NCBI RefSeq assembly: GCF_001039355.2
Contig: NW_019776064.1
Coordinates: 14,746 to 78,745, forward strand
DNA length: 64,000 nucleotides
Origin: Lingula anatina
Taxonomy: Eukaryota > Brachiopoda > Lingulata > Lingulida > Lingulidae
Reading direction: 5' to 3'
The position numbers and the translations under genes are program-made. Positions 10,615 to 22,545 of the stretch are shown piece after piece (position 1 is the stretch's first letter; each line of letters starts with the position of its first letter). The notes below the pieces were generated by a model, which saw nothing but the letters and a program-made list of their open reading frames with translations, had not been told where the DNA came from and searched no databases.

Positions 10615-11292
10615 TTAGTCGTCTGCTATACGGTTGTGTGCAGTCCACTGTGGCACTGTGGAGAAAATACGGTGGAGCTTAAGGTAACCCTGAAACATAT
10701 CAATGATAATTGGTTAGATAAATGGTTACTAATATACAACTAGGAAGGCAACTAGAACAATATGCTTTAAGAGTAACATTAAGGACAAAAACATCTTTCA
10801 CACATTGGGCTTTGCACTATTTCCTTCTTTTTATTTTTGGAAAAATTAGACCTAGTAGATGAGTCGTCCATCAGTGCGCAGTGTTCTTACTCAGTTGATT
10901 TTTGCAGTAAATTTGTCCAGACATTTGTCTTGATATTCCTTAAGCGGTACAACCACTTAACGAAATTTAAAATGCTTCGATTTATACCTTATCTACAAGT
11001 CTAAGTAAAATCTGTTTGGACAGGTTATCTATACTTTCAAATCGACCTATTTTACGCCCTAGGTCTCAAAATTATCAGCGAACGATTTTATTTGACTCTC
11101 GTATCTCTCGTGATAACCTTTCTAGGTCACATGTGCTCCTTAATTTTAATTTAAAAATGATGTTATCGTGTTGAGGTAGCAAAAAGTTAGATACATTGTC
11201 GCACACACTCACACGTTTAAAATGACTGTACCTGTAAGCTGGCGAACACCCTCACGCACCCATGTACAAACTCACGCACGTACACACACAAG

Positions 11293-11333
<41 letters not shown>

Positions 11334-12032
11334 GTATGCACAGATGTAAACCTACCTCGTCTGAACCGAGGTTAAACCTGTGGTACATGCCGGGAGGTAG
11401 CGCTATCATGTCTCCTTTTTGAAACTGCAGACGTATCCAGCGGTCTTCACGATCGCGGACGTCAAAGAACCCAGTACCGTCCAATACCAAACGGACTTCC
11501 TCATCCGGGTGCATGTGCTCCGTGGCGAAAGCCTTCGTCTATAAAAAGCAAATTATTAGAAAATATTTTTTTATTTGATTACTTAACAGACACACATTTT
11601 TCAAGAGCAGTTTGTGATTCTAGATCTGATTTTAATTGTTTGAAGAAGAAATTATTATAGTAAAAAGGTTAGTGATTTGGGTTCAGTGGTGGTTTCCAAA
11701 GATATCCTCAAGTGGTTATGGAAAAAAAAAATGTCGGGGAGTTGGGCTAGAGACGCACGGGGAACGCATCCTCCAATCCCTTTTACATTAGCTTTTCTTT
11801 TTTATTTCAACGTCGCCTCCACTTCAATCTAAGCTAGATGCCCAGCGTTTTATCTCTCACCTTTTCTTCGAAGTCTGGAAGAGTTCTCTTCGAGATCTCA
11901 ATGTCGTCTTCCCACGTGTAGCCGCGTTCTTGCTTTATCTTCTTCAGCGTCTCGTTCTCTTTTATGTTTTTTATGTTGTCCACATCTATCTGGAAGTTTT
12001 TAAAGTTGTGTTTTATACAGGAAAGTCGTTTC

Positions 12033-12066
<34 letters not shown>

Positions 12067-12213
12067 AAGAGAGAGAGAAAGCGTACGCTCGTGTGCGTGT
12101 CCGTAGATTCAAGCTAAAATGTCTAGAGGCGGGCCTACAAACATGCAAACATACCCCCATTGCCCCCCTCAGCCTGCAGCCTTGGTTGTGTGTGCGCGTG
12201 TGCGCACGTGTTG

Positions 12214-12270
<57 letters not shown>

Positions 12271-12563
12271 GGAGGGGGAGGGAGGAAGGAAGGAAGGGAA
12301 GCGTATTAAGGATAAGAGGGCATGTGGAAAAGAGGCAGAGCAGGACGAGGGAAAACGTTGACCGACTAGAACGTAAAACGTACTTCATGTCTAGTTCGAC
12401 AGCAGTACGAAGAAAACAATCTGTTATATCTACTTGCCGTCCAGAACAACAACCCAGTCTTCTCTGTCAGTTCATCCACGCCAAGCAACTCCATCCGGCC
12501 ATCCTCCTGCGACAGAACTTTGACGCCGCCGGCATCACTTTCCAGATACCACGCTCTCACCAT
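10615..12563 (-). CDS. ADI1: Acireductone dioxygenase (methionine salvage), divergent C-terminus
   Basis: Four coding exons (12434-12563, 11861-11985, 11356-11538, 10615-10689) encode 170 residues; human ADI1 has 179. It belongs to the cupin family and oxidises acireductone to the 2-oxo acid precursor of methionine plus formate, using Fe2+. The start MVRAWYLES matches the family N-terminus. The metal ligands are all present: His93 and His95 with Glu99 in EHMHPDEE, and His138 in PPGMYHRF. The core [18 protein letters not shown] is strongly conserved. The last exon ([19 protein letters not shown], stop) aligns to the family segment around RLFVGEPVWTAYNRPAD, but the conserved GEP is changed. The protein stops early where relatives continue for a further dozen or so residues. 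Residues just after the stop (SARQ) still resemble the missing tail, so a premature stop is possible. Introns hold GA/TG microsatellites. Confidence 0.85.
11296..11333. repeat. (CT)n(CA)n microsatellite in an ADI1 intron
   Basis: Adjacent CT and CA dinucleotide runs just downstream of ADI1 exon 3. Confidence 0.9.
12035..12300. repeat. Compound GA / TG / GA microsatellites in ADI1 intron 1
   Basis: GA runs at 12035-12078, a TG run at about 12214-12250 and GA/GGA runs to about 12300. Long open frames on both strands here are low-complexity artefacts. Confidence 0.9.
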
Positions 12564-12639
12564 GATGGACGCCCTGTATAGGTGCTTTAACCCCTGGCAG
12601 TGTCAAGTATTTTGGTTCAGACGCTCACACTCACCTACA

Positions 12640-13850
12640 TGTGGGTTTTATATAACGACTGGTCTCATGACGAGATATTATTTACATTTGATAACCCCGA
12701 GTTCGATCCGACCTAGTTTGTTGTCAAGGAATATTTCTAACATGCACAACCAAGCACATAAACGTACATTTAAGGTCAGGGGCGGTTATCTCCAGAAAAG
12801 ATGTATACATTCTTACAGGGTATTTACGAAATTTATAACCCATTGAAGTCATTAACTACCAGCCGTTTATCATTAATTACAACTCTTCGGCAAAGGCATA
12901 TATTGTCCTCGACGACCTGCCCTCTGAAGACTTTTCGGACTGACAATTTGAATTTGCAGTATTATCCATTGTAAATTAATGCTCTTTATTGATACTTAAT
13001 CGAAAATAATCTCGTAGTTTTTTTTTTTTAATCTGGTAAAATATTAAGAATCAATACCAATAAATATGCGATACATACATTTCTCAATGTTTATTACTTT
13101 TTTCTTAATAACACTTTATTTCTTATTACTGGACGTACATTTAACATTAATTTTAAACTGTGTACAAATATATAATTATCTCATGGAAGAGGCTGCATCC
13201 GTCCCAAAGCTAATTTGCCCAGCTAAGATCGCATGTATCCCTTACAGAGCTGTAGGCTGCCAACGGGGGTGGGGTGCCCACCCAGGAAATTTTAACCGTA
13301 TTTTTAGGTGATATTTAGATTATAATCACAGATTTCTACCATGGAGTTCAACAGTTGCAGCCCAATACACTGCGCATTGACGCCATAAGATCCCATATCA
13401 TCTGGTTGATATAATATATGAATGAAATGTTAATAAGGAAAATGAATCAAATGCAGCCAGATTGCTGACTCTGCATCACCATAAAGTCAAAGGCAGCAAT
13501 TACCTGCACAAAATTTGCAATTAAAACCTACTGTATTTTCCTTTTTTTTAAATTTGTTATGTCATCTGAATTTTCTTACTGATTTCTATTGATTCAAAAA
13601 AAATACTTTGTGAGTGTCCATGCTTCATCTTTAATTTCAGGTGAGTGTCCATGCTTCACTTTTAATTTCAGACTTTAAATTTCAGTTCTTGTGCTGTTCA
13701 CTAGTTTCAAAGATGACATGGTTAACTTTCATATATTTAACCAATCACAACTCTTACTATACTTCTATCCAACAAAGCTTCCTTTATGTCTTTATGATTA
13801 AGATATCTTAAAGCCCAAAGACCGCCTGATATTTCAAAAGAAAGTTGTCA
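12640..13850. other. Intergenic region between ADI1 and ABHD13
   Basis: It contains the ADI1 promoter side and the ABHD13 3' side. A 31-base block, AGGTGAGTGTCCATGCTTCA.. after TTTAATTTC, is tandemly repeated near 13608-13672. No exon was recognised. Confidence 0.5.
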
Positions 13851-13854
13851 GCTG

Positions 13855-16800
13855 TTAGATGACCTTGACCTCCCCTTCCACATGATCACCTTGACCGTCA
13901 CCTAGTTCTAACCTTGTGTCCGCAGACGATCTCACAACCTTAGATTTGTATACCTTGAAAGAAAAAAAGGCCAAATTTCAATCAATTGAACCCTTATAAA
14001 CTAAAAACTTATCATTATTACACAGATCTACATACTTGAGGGAGCAGCATTATGTTTTGTGTTTTTAACTTTGAAAAATTAAAAGATTCAATGAAATTTT
14101 AACTGTGTGCAACCACTGCAACATGACTCTAACTAAATAAGCAAATATTAATCATTTTGTCAAAAAAAAAAAAAAAAAAAGGAAATTTGAATAAGGAAAA
14201 AAGACCATGCATTAGATTTCCTTAGTAAGAGGCATAGAGCTTTCCAAGTTTTTTTCAATTCACTCATTGATTTTTCATAGAAAGGGTTTGAAATATACTG
14301 AGAAGTAAGTTTGTCCAATGATCTGCCCAATCTATAAGATTACAAATTGTCTGACAGATCCACTTGAGTTCAAAATGAGTCTTTAAGTTTACACAAATTG
14401 ACTAACCTCCATCATAAAGTTATTTATAGCATCATAGTACCCGTTGCTCTGCCATGTTTCGTTATGGGAGGCTCCTTGAAACTTCACCAGTCTTTTTAGT
14501 ATACTGCCAGATTTCTGAAACATCCATCCATATGAATTATATGTACATGCACAAATTTAATAATTATATATTATTTATATTATTACCTATTTACAGTAAT
14601 GATCCAAAAGTTGGTCATCAAACTGTTTATCATCACACAGATCGATTAATACTTACATCGTATAACTCGTTCATCATGGCAGGTGGGACGAGATTATCAC
14701 TCTGTCCTGACAGGAACAGAGTAGGAAGCTGCAGTTGTCTGATACGGATCACAGATGGATACTGAAATCATTGATTCAAGGCCTTCTATTAAAATTACAG
14801 TTATGATAATAGCATGATTTCTTATTCTAAAATGTAACTTGAACAATCAGACACAGGGGCGGATTTGGGCCTATTCTGGGTCTTCTGGAAGACTGTCAGA
14901 TTTTCAAGTTTTTATTTAAGGGTATCTTTTTTTTCTGTTGGAAGACAGTAAAAAATGGAGGCTGGATCAGCAAAGATAATTTGGAAGACTGTCAGAAAAT
15001 ATTGCTGGATCCGCCTCTGAGACGAATATTCCTTTCAAAGTTCTGCACTTATAATAGAGATACCTACTCTTGGTAACACATCTCTTCACCCCTTCCCCTC
15101 CAAAAAAATATTACAATAATATTAAATAAATCAATAAAATCAAAACAAATCACACATATATTTTCTCACCTGGTTTTTAAAACTCCAGTTTGGTAAACTT
15201 TGTAGAAAACCTAAGTGAAATATTGCCTTAGCCACCTGTGGCAAGGAGGTAAATGTATTCTCTAAAATCACTGCAAAGATCTTCCTGCTATAGTGTGGAT
15301 GGGTAGATACATATATAGCTACTGCCCCTCCTAGCGACCTCCCAAACACAACTATTTTAGAGTGGTCAACGTCCTCTCTTTGAAAAATATATTTCATTGC
15401 TGCTAGGGCGTCCAGGTACAGACCTGTAAAGAAAATTGACGTAGCACTTTTAGACTCATTTCTTTTTCACTTTTATCTATCAATTTATAAAATTATTATT
15501 TTTATTTGGTTATTATTATTTGATCATTATTTTTAGTGTAACTATAAACCATTGATCAGTCCATTACGCAACTACCCATCTACCAAACTGTCCATCCACT
15601 GATCCATTCATTTATTAATTCATTCATTACTAGCACTCTATCCTTTTTGAATGAAACTGGTCCTAGGCAGGACTTTTGCCAAGATTGCGGGTACAGGCCA
15701 TCCAAAATGACCACCTGTAATTTCCTACAAAGTTTCAGGGAGTCCAGGCCAACATTTTTCAAAATAATTCATAAGCCATCCACCAGTCTTTGAAAATAAA
15801 GGCCATTTGGTGAAGCTGGCGGCTGTCCAAATGACAAGGCAGTTCGCTGGGAAAAAGCTTTGGCTCTAGGTCTTATGACCTTGGAGAGAGCTTACCATCC
15901 TCTGACGGGCTTCCTTGACTTTTACCATAACCTCTGTATTCCACCAACAGTACATTGAAGCCAGAGTAGAGGTACAAACAGTGAGCATTCATCATTCTGA
16001 AAGAGGGAAGACATAAGTTACGGACACAGGCCTGAAGTCAGTGATTTAAAAAAAAAAAGGGGGGGGGGGGGGGGGGTTTTTTTTAAAAAANNNNNNNNNN
16101 NNNNNNNNNNNNNNNNNNNNNNNNNNNNNNNNNNNNNNNNNNNNNNNNNNNNNNNNNNNNNNNNNNNNNNNNNNNNNNNNNNNNNNNNNNNNNNNNNNNN
16201 NNNNNNNNNNNNNNNNNNNNNNNNNNNNNNNNNNNNNNNNNNNNNNNNNNNNNNNNNNNNTTCCATGAAACATCCATGTACCTAGATCAATTTTTACCCA
16301 GATCTGGCCTTTTCCTGCCAAAAAGGTTGGTTTGTCTGAACCCCCTGATGTCACCTTTTTTATGAATCTGCAGTGGAAATTAATCATTAAAAAAAAAAAT
16401 CAGATGAACAATAGGAAGAAAAACTTTTTTCTTTTTTTTCTGGATCAAAAGAAAATGTTTGATTCAGACATCAGGAAAAATCATATACCAGGATCCTTTT
16501 TGTATTTCTGTGAAGTATAGTATTCCATATTGCTAGTAACGTTCTGATCAGATTTATTCTCCATGCTGATAATTGATGTCATGTTTCATGTAATTCATTA
16601 AAAGCATTTAAAGCACTGCTTTACCTATGCCCAATATTTCCAGCATTCCCATGAAAGAAAACCATGGTAGGTGCCGTTCCAAACCTTCCCTGTGGCTGTT
16701 TTATAAGAACCATGTTGATCTGTACCCCGTCAGAGGTGTGTGTGAAGATGTTCTCGTAACTGAGGCCCTGAGGAAGTTCTACATAGATCCTGGAGTGTGC

Positions 16801-17654
16801 CGGCTCTTCAGGATAGTAGAGTAACTTGTCCTGAAGGTTGTACAGTACACCTGCAATATGGATAACATTTGTGATTGTTTCCAATGCATTTTAGTTGGAT
16901 ACTGCAGTAGGCTGTAGTACATTAATTTTATACCCTGAAGACAACAGCAATACTGTATACAGTATAGACCTGAACTCCGTAACTCAAAAGCATCACAAAA
17001 TTGCAACCGAGCTCAAGCGTCTATTTTCCGTAACTCTGAATTTACTCGCCCCATGCAATAACCTTGAAATAAAAGGTGATATTGTTATTCGCAATTGGCG
17101 ATGCTTTCGAGTTATGGAGCCCAGGTTTGCAAGCAATGGCTTTGTGGCCTTAATGATGAATTATGAATTTATGTGCTAAGTAATTATGAACCCAATGTGC
17201 ATCTGGGAGATGCTGGGGCAAAAAAAAAAAAAAAGACAAAAATCATGTCTGACTATAAATACTGAATATATCTTTACAACAAATGAATGCTCTCATACTG
17301 TACAGAGATATTCTAGTGACCCCCCCCCAAAAAAAAAAAAATAATAAAGTGAATAAAAAAATCTAAAAAAAAAAAAAGAAAAAGAAAAGAAAGAAATTAA
17401 CATATCCGCTTAATAAAACAATGCAAAGACCGCAACTACCTACCAATGATTGCGAAAAACAACAGCAGCAAGGCAACCAGGCTCCCATACATCCAGTACA
17501 GGAGCATCAGCCCAAGGGCGCAGGTACAACAACCCTTCCAGAATTTAACTCCGAACTCCAGAATAAGACGACCGGCTATCTGTATTAGCCGTCGAGAAGA
17601 CACAACGTTGACTGTGCGAGCCATGTTTTTGGACGGATCAGAAAGTTCTTCCAT
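13855..17654 (-). CDS. ABHD13: Alpha/beta hydrolase domain-containing protein 13 (membrane-anchored serine hydrolase)
   Basis: Seven coding exons (17444-17654, 16625-16850, 15896-15996, 15170-15423, 14657-14761, 14407-14514, 13855-13953) give 367 residues; the human protein has 337. A hydrophobic anchor lies at about residues 44-70 (LGLMLLYWMYGSLVALLLLF), consistent with a type II membrane protein. It is followed by the oxyanion motif FFHGNAGNIGH and VEYRGYGKS. The catalytic triad is visible: Ser209 in GRSLGG, Asp286 in SGQSDNLVPP and His316 in GASHNETW. The last exon is assigned from its strong acceptor, correct phase, a VYKSKVV start and a hydrophobic VKVI end resembling the family's C-terminus, and is the least certain. 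The substrate is unknown; relatives act as depalmitoylases. An assembly gap lies in the intron between exons 2 and 3. Confidence 0.93.
14162..14180. repeat. Poly(A) run in an ABHD13 intron
   Basis: A homopolymer A run without flanking SINE features that I can recognise. Confidence 0.7.
14854..15019. mobile_element. MITE, family C (about 166 bp), hAT-like ends
   Basis: The left end CAGGGGCGGATTTGGGC and the reverse complement of the right end, CAGAGGCGGATCCAGCA, are near-matching terminal inverted repeats. The CAGGGGCGGATCCA type is common in hAT-like MITEs. It sits in an ABHD13 intron. A clean 8 bp target duplication is not visible. Confidence 0.7.
16027..16350. mobile_element. MITE family B copy spanning the assembly gap
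   Basis: Sequence right of the gap (CATGAAACATCCATGTACCTAG, then CTGCCAAAAAGGTT and GAACCCCC) matches the interior of the family B elements at 5590-5770 and 21640-21790. The left side has an AGGCCTG end and long G/T homopolymers. The repeat and its homopolymers probably caused the gap. Confidence 0.65.
16091..16260. other. Assembly gap (170 N)
   Basis: A run of 170 N bordered by T, G and A homopolymers, inside an intron of ABHD13. No coding sequence appears to be lost because the flanking exons join in phase. Confidence 1.
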
Positions 17655-19805
17655 AACAAAGGTTTGTGTAGTGAATATAACGATTGTTTGACTGTTCGTA
17701 AGGCACTGTCGGTCCAGTGGAATTCATTTGGTCCTTGAGATGTCTTTCTCAATCTGTTTTTGCTTTCACTATTACTTTTTATGTCATTTGACTAGGTGAA
17801 ATCAGCATTTACCTGGGTTTCGACGAGTTACAAATTGCGCTTGGTTCCTTAAAATACTTTAAAATTGTTAAAGAAAATATTCATGAAATAGAAAGAAAAA
17901 GTATTTTAGTTTACAAGAAAAAACTTCTGTTACATGGCATTAAACAATACCAGGCTTTATTCATATATTCTACAAATTTTGGCATTTTGCTGAACAAATA
18001 ATATTATGGTGTCACTGGGGGACTAATCAATATTTGCCAAAAACCGATACCCTTTACAAAGTATGTCGTAAAAGTTCTCTTGATGTATCACGAATTATAA
18101 CGCTGGAGAATTTTGTCACGGATTTTGTTCACGCGTCTTTATTTTCATCCTCTAGCTCATTCATTCGTGCAAGATCCAAACTCGTTTTCAGATCTTTTCC
18201 GTTTTTTTTATTTTAATTAATTTTAATTAAATAAATTAAAATTAAATTAAAATTTATGAACTTTCTAGGGTCCTAGCTTATTACACTGTAACACTACTTC
18301 TAATAATGGGCCCATCCCATTACCTTCAAAATGTTTATGCAAAGTAAGACTTTTCTCCTTTCTTTCATTACTTATGGTTTGATTAATTTTTATTTATTGT
18401 ACATCTATATATCTAACTGGATGAATTTATTCTTTAAGAATTAGAAAAAATTTAAAAGTTGCAAAAGGCTGTACATGCAATTCCCAGATTAAGACACTCT
18501 CATAAATACTAAGACAATTACTGTAGAATTCTGAAGATTTTATTGCATAAAATAAATGCACTGTCACAAGAAAAAAACATTAATTGAATCTTCTTTTCAT
18601 GCATTTCTGTAAACTTTTTAGATATAATCTTGAAAATGAGCAAGTGCTGCAATGTTACATGAAGGTATTCTAACATTAATTAAACAAACTTTCAGTTAAA
18701 ATGACTCCTGACGTAATGCCACTACTCAAGACAAGTTATATTGGATGTAGTCATTTTACACCTTCATCTGCAATCATGCAACAATGACTTAATTTCATTT
18801 TTTTAATGTTCTTAACGTCTTTCTCCACATACATGTAGCAGTGGTAAATAACAAATTAATTTTTATATCTGGTTATAAAATTAAATTGTGTTAGGTGAGA
18901 AAGGAAGAGCACAATCTGCACATATCTCAGTTTGTCACTGTATGAGCTGATGTCAGCTAAGATAAGACTTCGGAGTTATAAGAAGTGAATCAGCAACTGA
19001 AAAGAAAAAAAGTATAAATTATTTTTCAATTTCAATTTAGCTAGATTATCGGAACTCCTACACTGCCTAAATATGTCATTTTAACCAGTAACTACACAAC
19101 AACTAATAAGTGTGTATTAGGCAAGTGCAGTTTATATGCTGAGGAGAAAATGTATTAAATGGTACCATTGCATTAAAGAAATTGTGCTAGATGTGACTCT
19201 TAGGCTTTTCACATCAGGCAGTATACTTAAGCAATATATATGGCCTCTTCGTACAATTAGAGTAATATATAATACTAAGGGTAATCCGTTTTGGTGACTC
19301 TTTTTCATTTTCATTGTATAGCCATGCAGGCTAGCTGCTTTGCTGTCAATTGCAGAAAGTGCATCAGCATATTTGATGTGAAAAGGACCTTAGTAGAGAT
19401 GATGCTAAATCTGCCATACTTGAGGCTGCTATTTATATCTGTGTTTTGTGAAAAGTATGGTTATATTTTAATAATTATATGGCATCTCCTCTTATAACTT
19501 GTCTCCACTTTATTACTCACTGCGCTGTTACTGAATCCTGCTGGGCCATTACTCCCTCTATGTTTTAACTTATAGATTCAAGAAATTTTGCACTTCTGGG
19601 TCCCAGGAATTAAGGTGTAATTTTGATTTAAAAAAGCTGGTTATTACACAAAGTTTTTAAATTTAATAATAAGTTGTTATATTTAATATGTTGGATTTTT
19701 CTAGGGTGAATCTATACTGAAGTGGTCCAGTGGAGTAAGGTCACCACAGTGAAGTAGTGCTTAACAATGCTGGGGCGAAACGGCAGTGGTGTTAAAGGAT
19801 GCAAA
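17655..19805. other. Intergenic region between ABHD13 and the CULT gene
   Basis: It holds the ABHD13 5' flank and AT-rich sequence, including a TTAATT-rich palindromic tract at 18211-18257. No exon, tRNA-like sequence or clear mobile element was recognised. Confidence 0.5.
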
Positions 19806-19810
19806 GTAAC

Positions 19811-19966
19811 CAGTGTTAGAAATTAAGGCTGGACCGGCTGCCCGTGGCTGACAACTTTTAGAACGGGCTGAGAAGTTTTCCCACCCAAGAGACATTCAGT
19901 CCAGCTACTTTTCAAGATGGCTGGACTTTCGGTCCAGCAACTTATTTTCCTAAGAGACAAACACTG
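19811..19966. mobile_element. hAT-like MITE (156 bp) with perfect 8 bp target duplication
   Basis: The ends are CAGTGTTAG and the reverse complement of CAGTGTTTG. AAAGTAAC flanks both sides exactly (19803-19810 and 19967-19974). The interior has inverted GGCTGGACCG / CGGTCCAGC segments. It lies three bases beyond the stop codon of the CULT gene, so it is part of, or adjacent to, that gene's 3' UTR. Confidence 0.85.
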
Positions 19967-19977
19967 AAAGTAACTGA

Positions 19978-20989
19978 TTATGTTCTGCTTGTGCTTGCAC
20001 ACTTACAGTCCTGATGCAGTAAATTCTCCAGAATGAGACCAGCAAACCCGTCTTTGATGGCTTCAGGGTAGGTCTCTGGTAAATCATGGGTATGGGGCTC
20101 AAAGAACCTAAAATATATCACATAAATGTATGGCAACTTTTGCTCAATTAAATCAACTATAGAAAACAATAAAATATCTGAGTGTGTAGTGATTATTATA
20201 GCACAGAAATAAAGATTGGAGGAAGCTGTTAAAATTGGTAATCTTGTCTTTTTACTCAGCTGCCCAGCAATGGGTACATACTTTTAAGTATAAACAGAGC
20301 AGAGAATAAAATGTGCTCTCCATAGCTAGTACAGACACTGTGTGTGTGCGAATGTGTGTTATATTTACATATGGTGTGTGTTCCCCTTACCATCCTAAAT
20401 GATGACCACAGCGAGGACAGACAGTGACCCTCCAGGTCAGCCCAGGGAACCAGGAATGTTCAATAAATGCCTAAAATCAATTTATGGAAAAAAGTCTAAA
20501 AATAGGTAAACAAAAATATGCATAATATGGTGTCTAGAATCCAAATGAAAGATGGATCATTTTTCTATTTGTTTATTTATTTATTTATTTTTTTGTAGAC
20601 AGCTTGAGAAATGAGCTGACACTTCCCCAGTCAATGTTTCTGTACATAGACAGCAAGCAAGTGAAATATTGGCTGGTAAAGTATCAGTTTATTTTTCATG
20701 GTATTGCAAGAAAAAACAACAACAATAAACTTTCAAATCTTATTTAAATTCTATAGCTAATCAAACTTTTCAACATGATCACTTTCTTCTATTTTTTTTT
20801 TTTTTTGTAAATATAATTGAAGTGACAGTGAAAGTCTGAAATTCAAAGCAGGCTACACTACAGATGCTCTTATTTCACAAAATTTACCAACTGCATAGCA
20901 CAGACTGAATATTTTCAAATCACATTACCTTATTTAACTTATAAACATCTGCCTTTTGAGCTGCAATTATTTCAAACTGACTTCCTGAA

Positions 20990-21041
<52 letters not shown>

Positions 21042-22545
21042 GTAATAATAATAATAATAATAACAGTTCAGTTGATGACGCTAGTACAATAGCATATGCT
21101 TTAAATAAGTTATATGTTTATGACTCTTATTTAATTTTTCATATGTATAACTTTGCAGACTTAACACAGTTCATTACAACCTGCATTCCCACTAAATATA
21201 CACAATTTATACAACTGCATGTGGTAGCCTTCTTTTCCTGCAGTACTGTTTATGATATCATATTTTACATTAATGATTATAATATTCGCTGGGAATTCTT
21301 GTTATGCATGTACATCATCACATCCCTTTCAAGTACACTTGGATATATTTACCTTGTGGATTTTGAAAGAGTTGTATGAGGACTTCCTTCACGCCCAGTA
21401 TTGTGTCGTTTCTCTGTCTCAAGGCCAGTGGACTAGGTACGTGTAACAAATGTGACGCCTTGGCAACCTCATGGCCACAGTGACGACATAGTAAATAATC
21501 TGCAACGCAATTACAAGTAAAACATATCAGGTATAATAAAACTGAAAGGGACCAAAAAATCCTTTAAGCTATTAGACATGATTTTGAAAGGCCTGTCATC
21601 TATAAGCCCTTTCCTTAAAATTGTTGTCATTTATGGCTGATTTCAAATGGGCGGTTCTTTATCTGAAAAAAATGGACCTTTTACCATGAAACCTTCATGT
21701 ACCTAGATATAATTTTGCCTGAAGGAGACCTTTTTCTGGCAAAAAAAGGGGTTCTTTCGAACCCCACCAATCGACCTGGCTACAGATCTGCTGATTCAAT
21801 GATGCGAGTTACCAAAAGTTAGGATATCATTGAACATTGGTCAGAAAAAAATGTCGTACTTAATCTCAGAAATGATGTATATATAATTAATCTTAGAAAT
21901 GATTTGTAATTTCAAAATCGCTAATGTCACAAGTGATCTAGAAAAATCTATTTCACCGATGGGAAACCTTGTTACAAAGATGTATGTGCATGGTTTGGTG
22001 TACTTGTACATCTGATGTACAACAGTACGTAATATTTATTTATAATTTAAAATTAATTATTAACATTTTTCCAAGTTCTAATCAAGTTGCACATGTTGCC
22101 TTTGCTATACTTATTTTATTTTTAACCATTATTATTATTTTTGTTGTTGTTGTTGCTATTATTATTCATTTATTTTTGGGGAGGGGGCCGGAGGGGGGGG
22201 GGGGTGGCCAAGTAGAATAATAAGAAAGCCATCAGATATATGCAAATAAATAGCACAATTTTGGAGTTTCAAGCACCAAATATATATATATATATGGGTC
22301 TGAACACATACAGCACAGCATTCACATGTTATTTACAAAGATACACGTACAGTATGTCTATTTCATTCAGATAACTTGAACAAACGATTAGGCTTAGCAA
22401 ACTGCATGCATATTCGAATACTTTACAAATTTCAGGTGAGCAAATAAACGCGCCGCATACCTTCAAACTGCTCTGGGTGCCCTAACGCCGATGCCAAAGT
22501 CACAAAAAGAATGAGCGAACTACTCCAAGGTGTCCACGGTGGCAT
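19978..22545 (-). CDS. Secreted cereblon-like CULT-domain protein
   Basis: Five coding exons (22461-22545, 21353-21499, 20929-20984, 20391-20470, 19978-20107) give 165 residues. The start at 22545 was chosen because MPPWTPWSSSLILFVTLASALG is a good signal peptide. An in-frame ATG at 22677 would add 44 residues and bury it. The rest is one CULT domain (cereblon of unknown activity, binding cellular ligands). Zinc-binding pairs are C33-x2-C36 and C114-x2-C117. The ligand-cage tryptophans W103, W109 and W123, with E100/H101 before W103 and F125 after W123, match human cereblon W380, W386, W400, E377/H378 and F402. Asn75 in NPQG matches N351, while the next-but-one His is Gln. There is no Lon domain, so a ubiquitin-ligase receptor role is not expected. 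A strong donor-like GTAAGT inside the last codons (GAC T|GTAAGT) leaves room for another 3' exon. Confidence 0.88.
20993..21063. repeat. (TAA)n microsatellite
   Basis: A trinucleotide run abutting the acceptor side of CULT exon 3. Confidence 0.95.
21640..21790. mobile_element. MITE family B, diverged copy
   Basis: It shares ATGGACCTTTTACCATGAAA, CATGTACCTAGATATAATTT and TTCTTTCGAACCCC with the copy at 5590-5770 and ends in CCTGGCTACAGATCTGC. It lies in intron 1 of the CULT gene. Confidence 0.75.

Noticed and set aside
10537-10743. Open frame on the plus strand with a hydrophobic stretch
   Set aside because: It is the reverse of the ADI1 last exon, whose minus-strand frame aligns to the enzyme family and joins in phase with the previous exon.
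11834-12388. Open frames with Arg/Glu or Ser/Leu dipeptide runs on both strands
   Set aside because: They cross ADI1 intron 1 and consist mostly of GA and TG microsatellites; only 11861-11985 is coding.
13608-13672. Possible small ABHD13 exon around a repeated GTGAGTGTCC block
   Set aside because: It is a 31-base tandem repeat with no frame continuity; a better terminal exon lies at 13855-13953.
15580-15762. Minus-strand frame within an ABHD13 intron
   Set aside because: The flanking ABHD13 exons join in phase without it, and no family similarity was seen.
16018-16387. Open frames running through the N tract
   Set aside because: They are artefacts of unknown bases and homopolymers.
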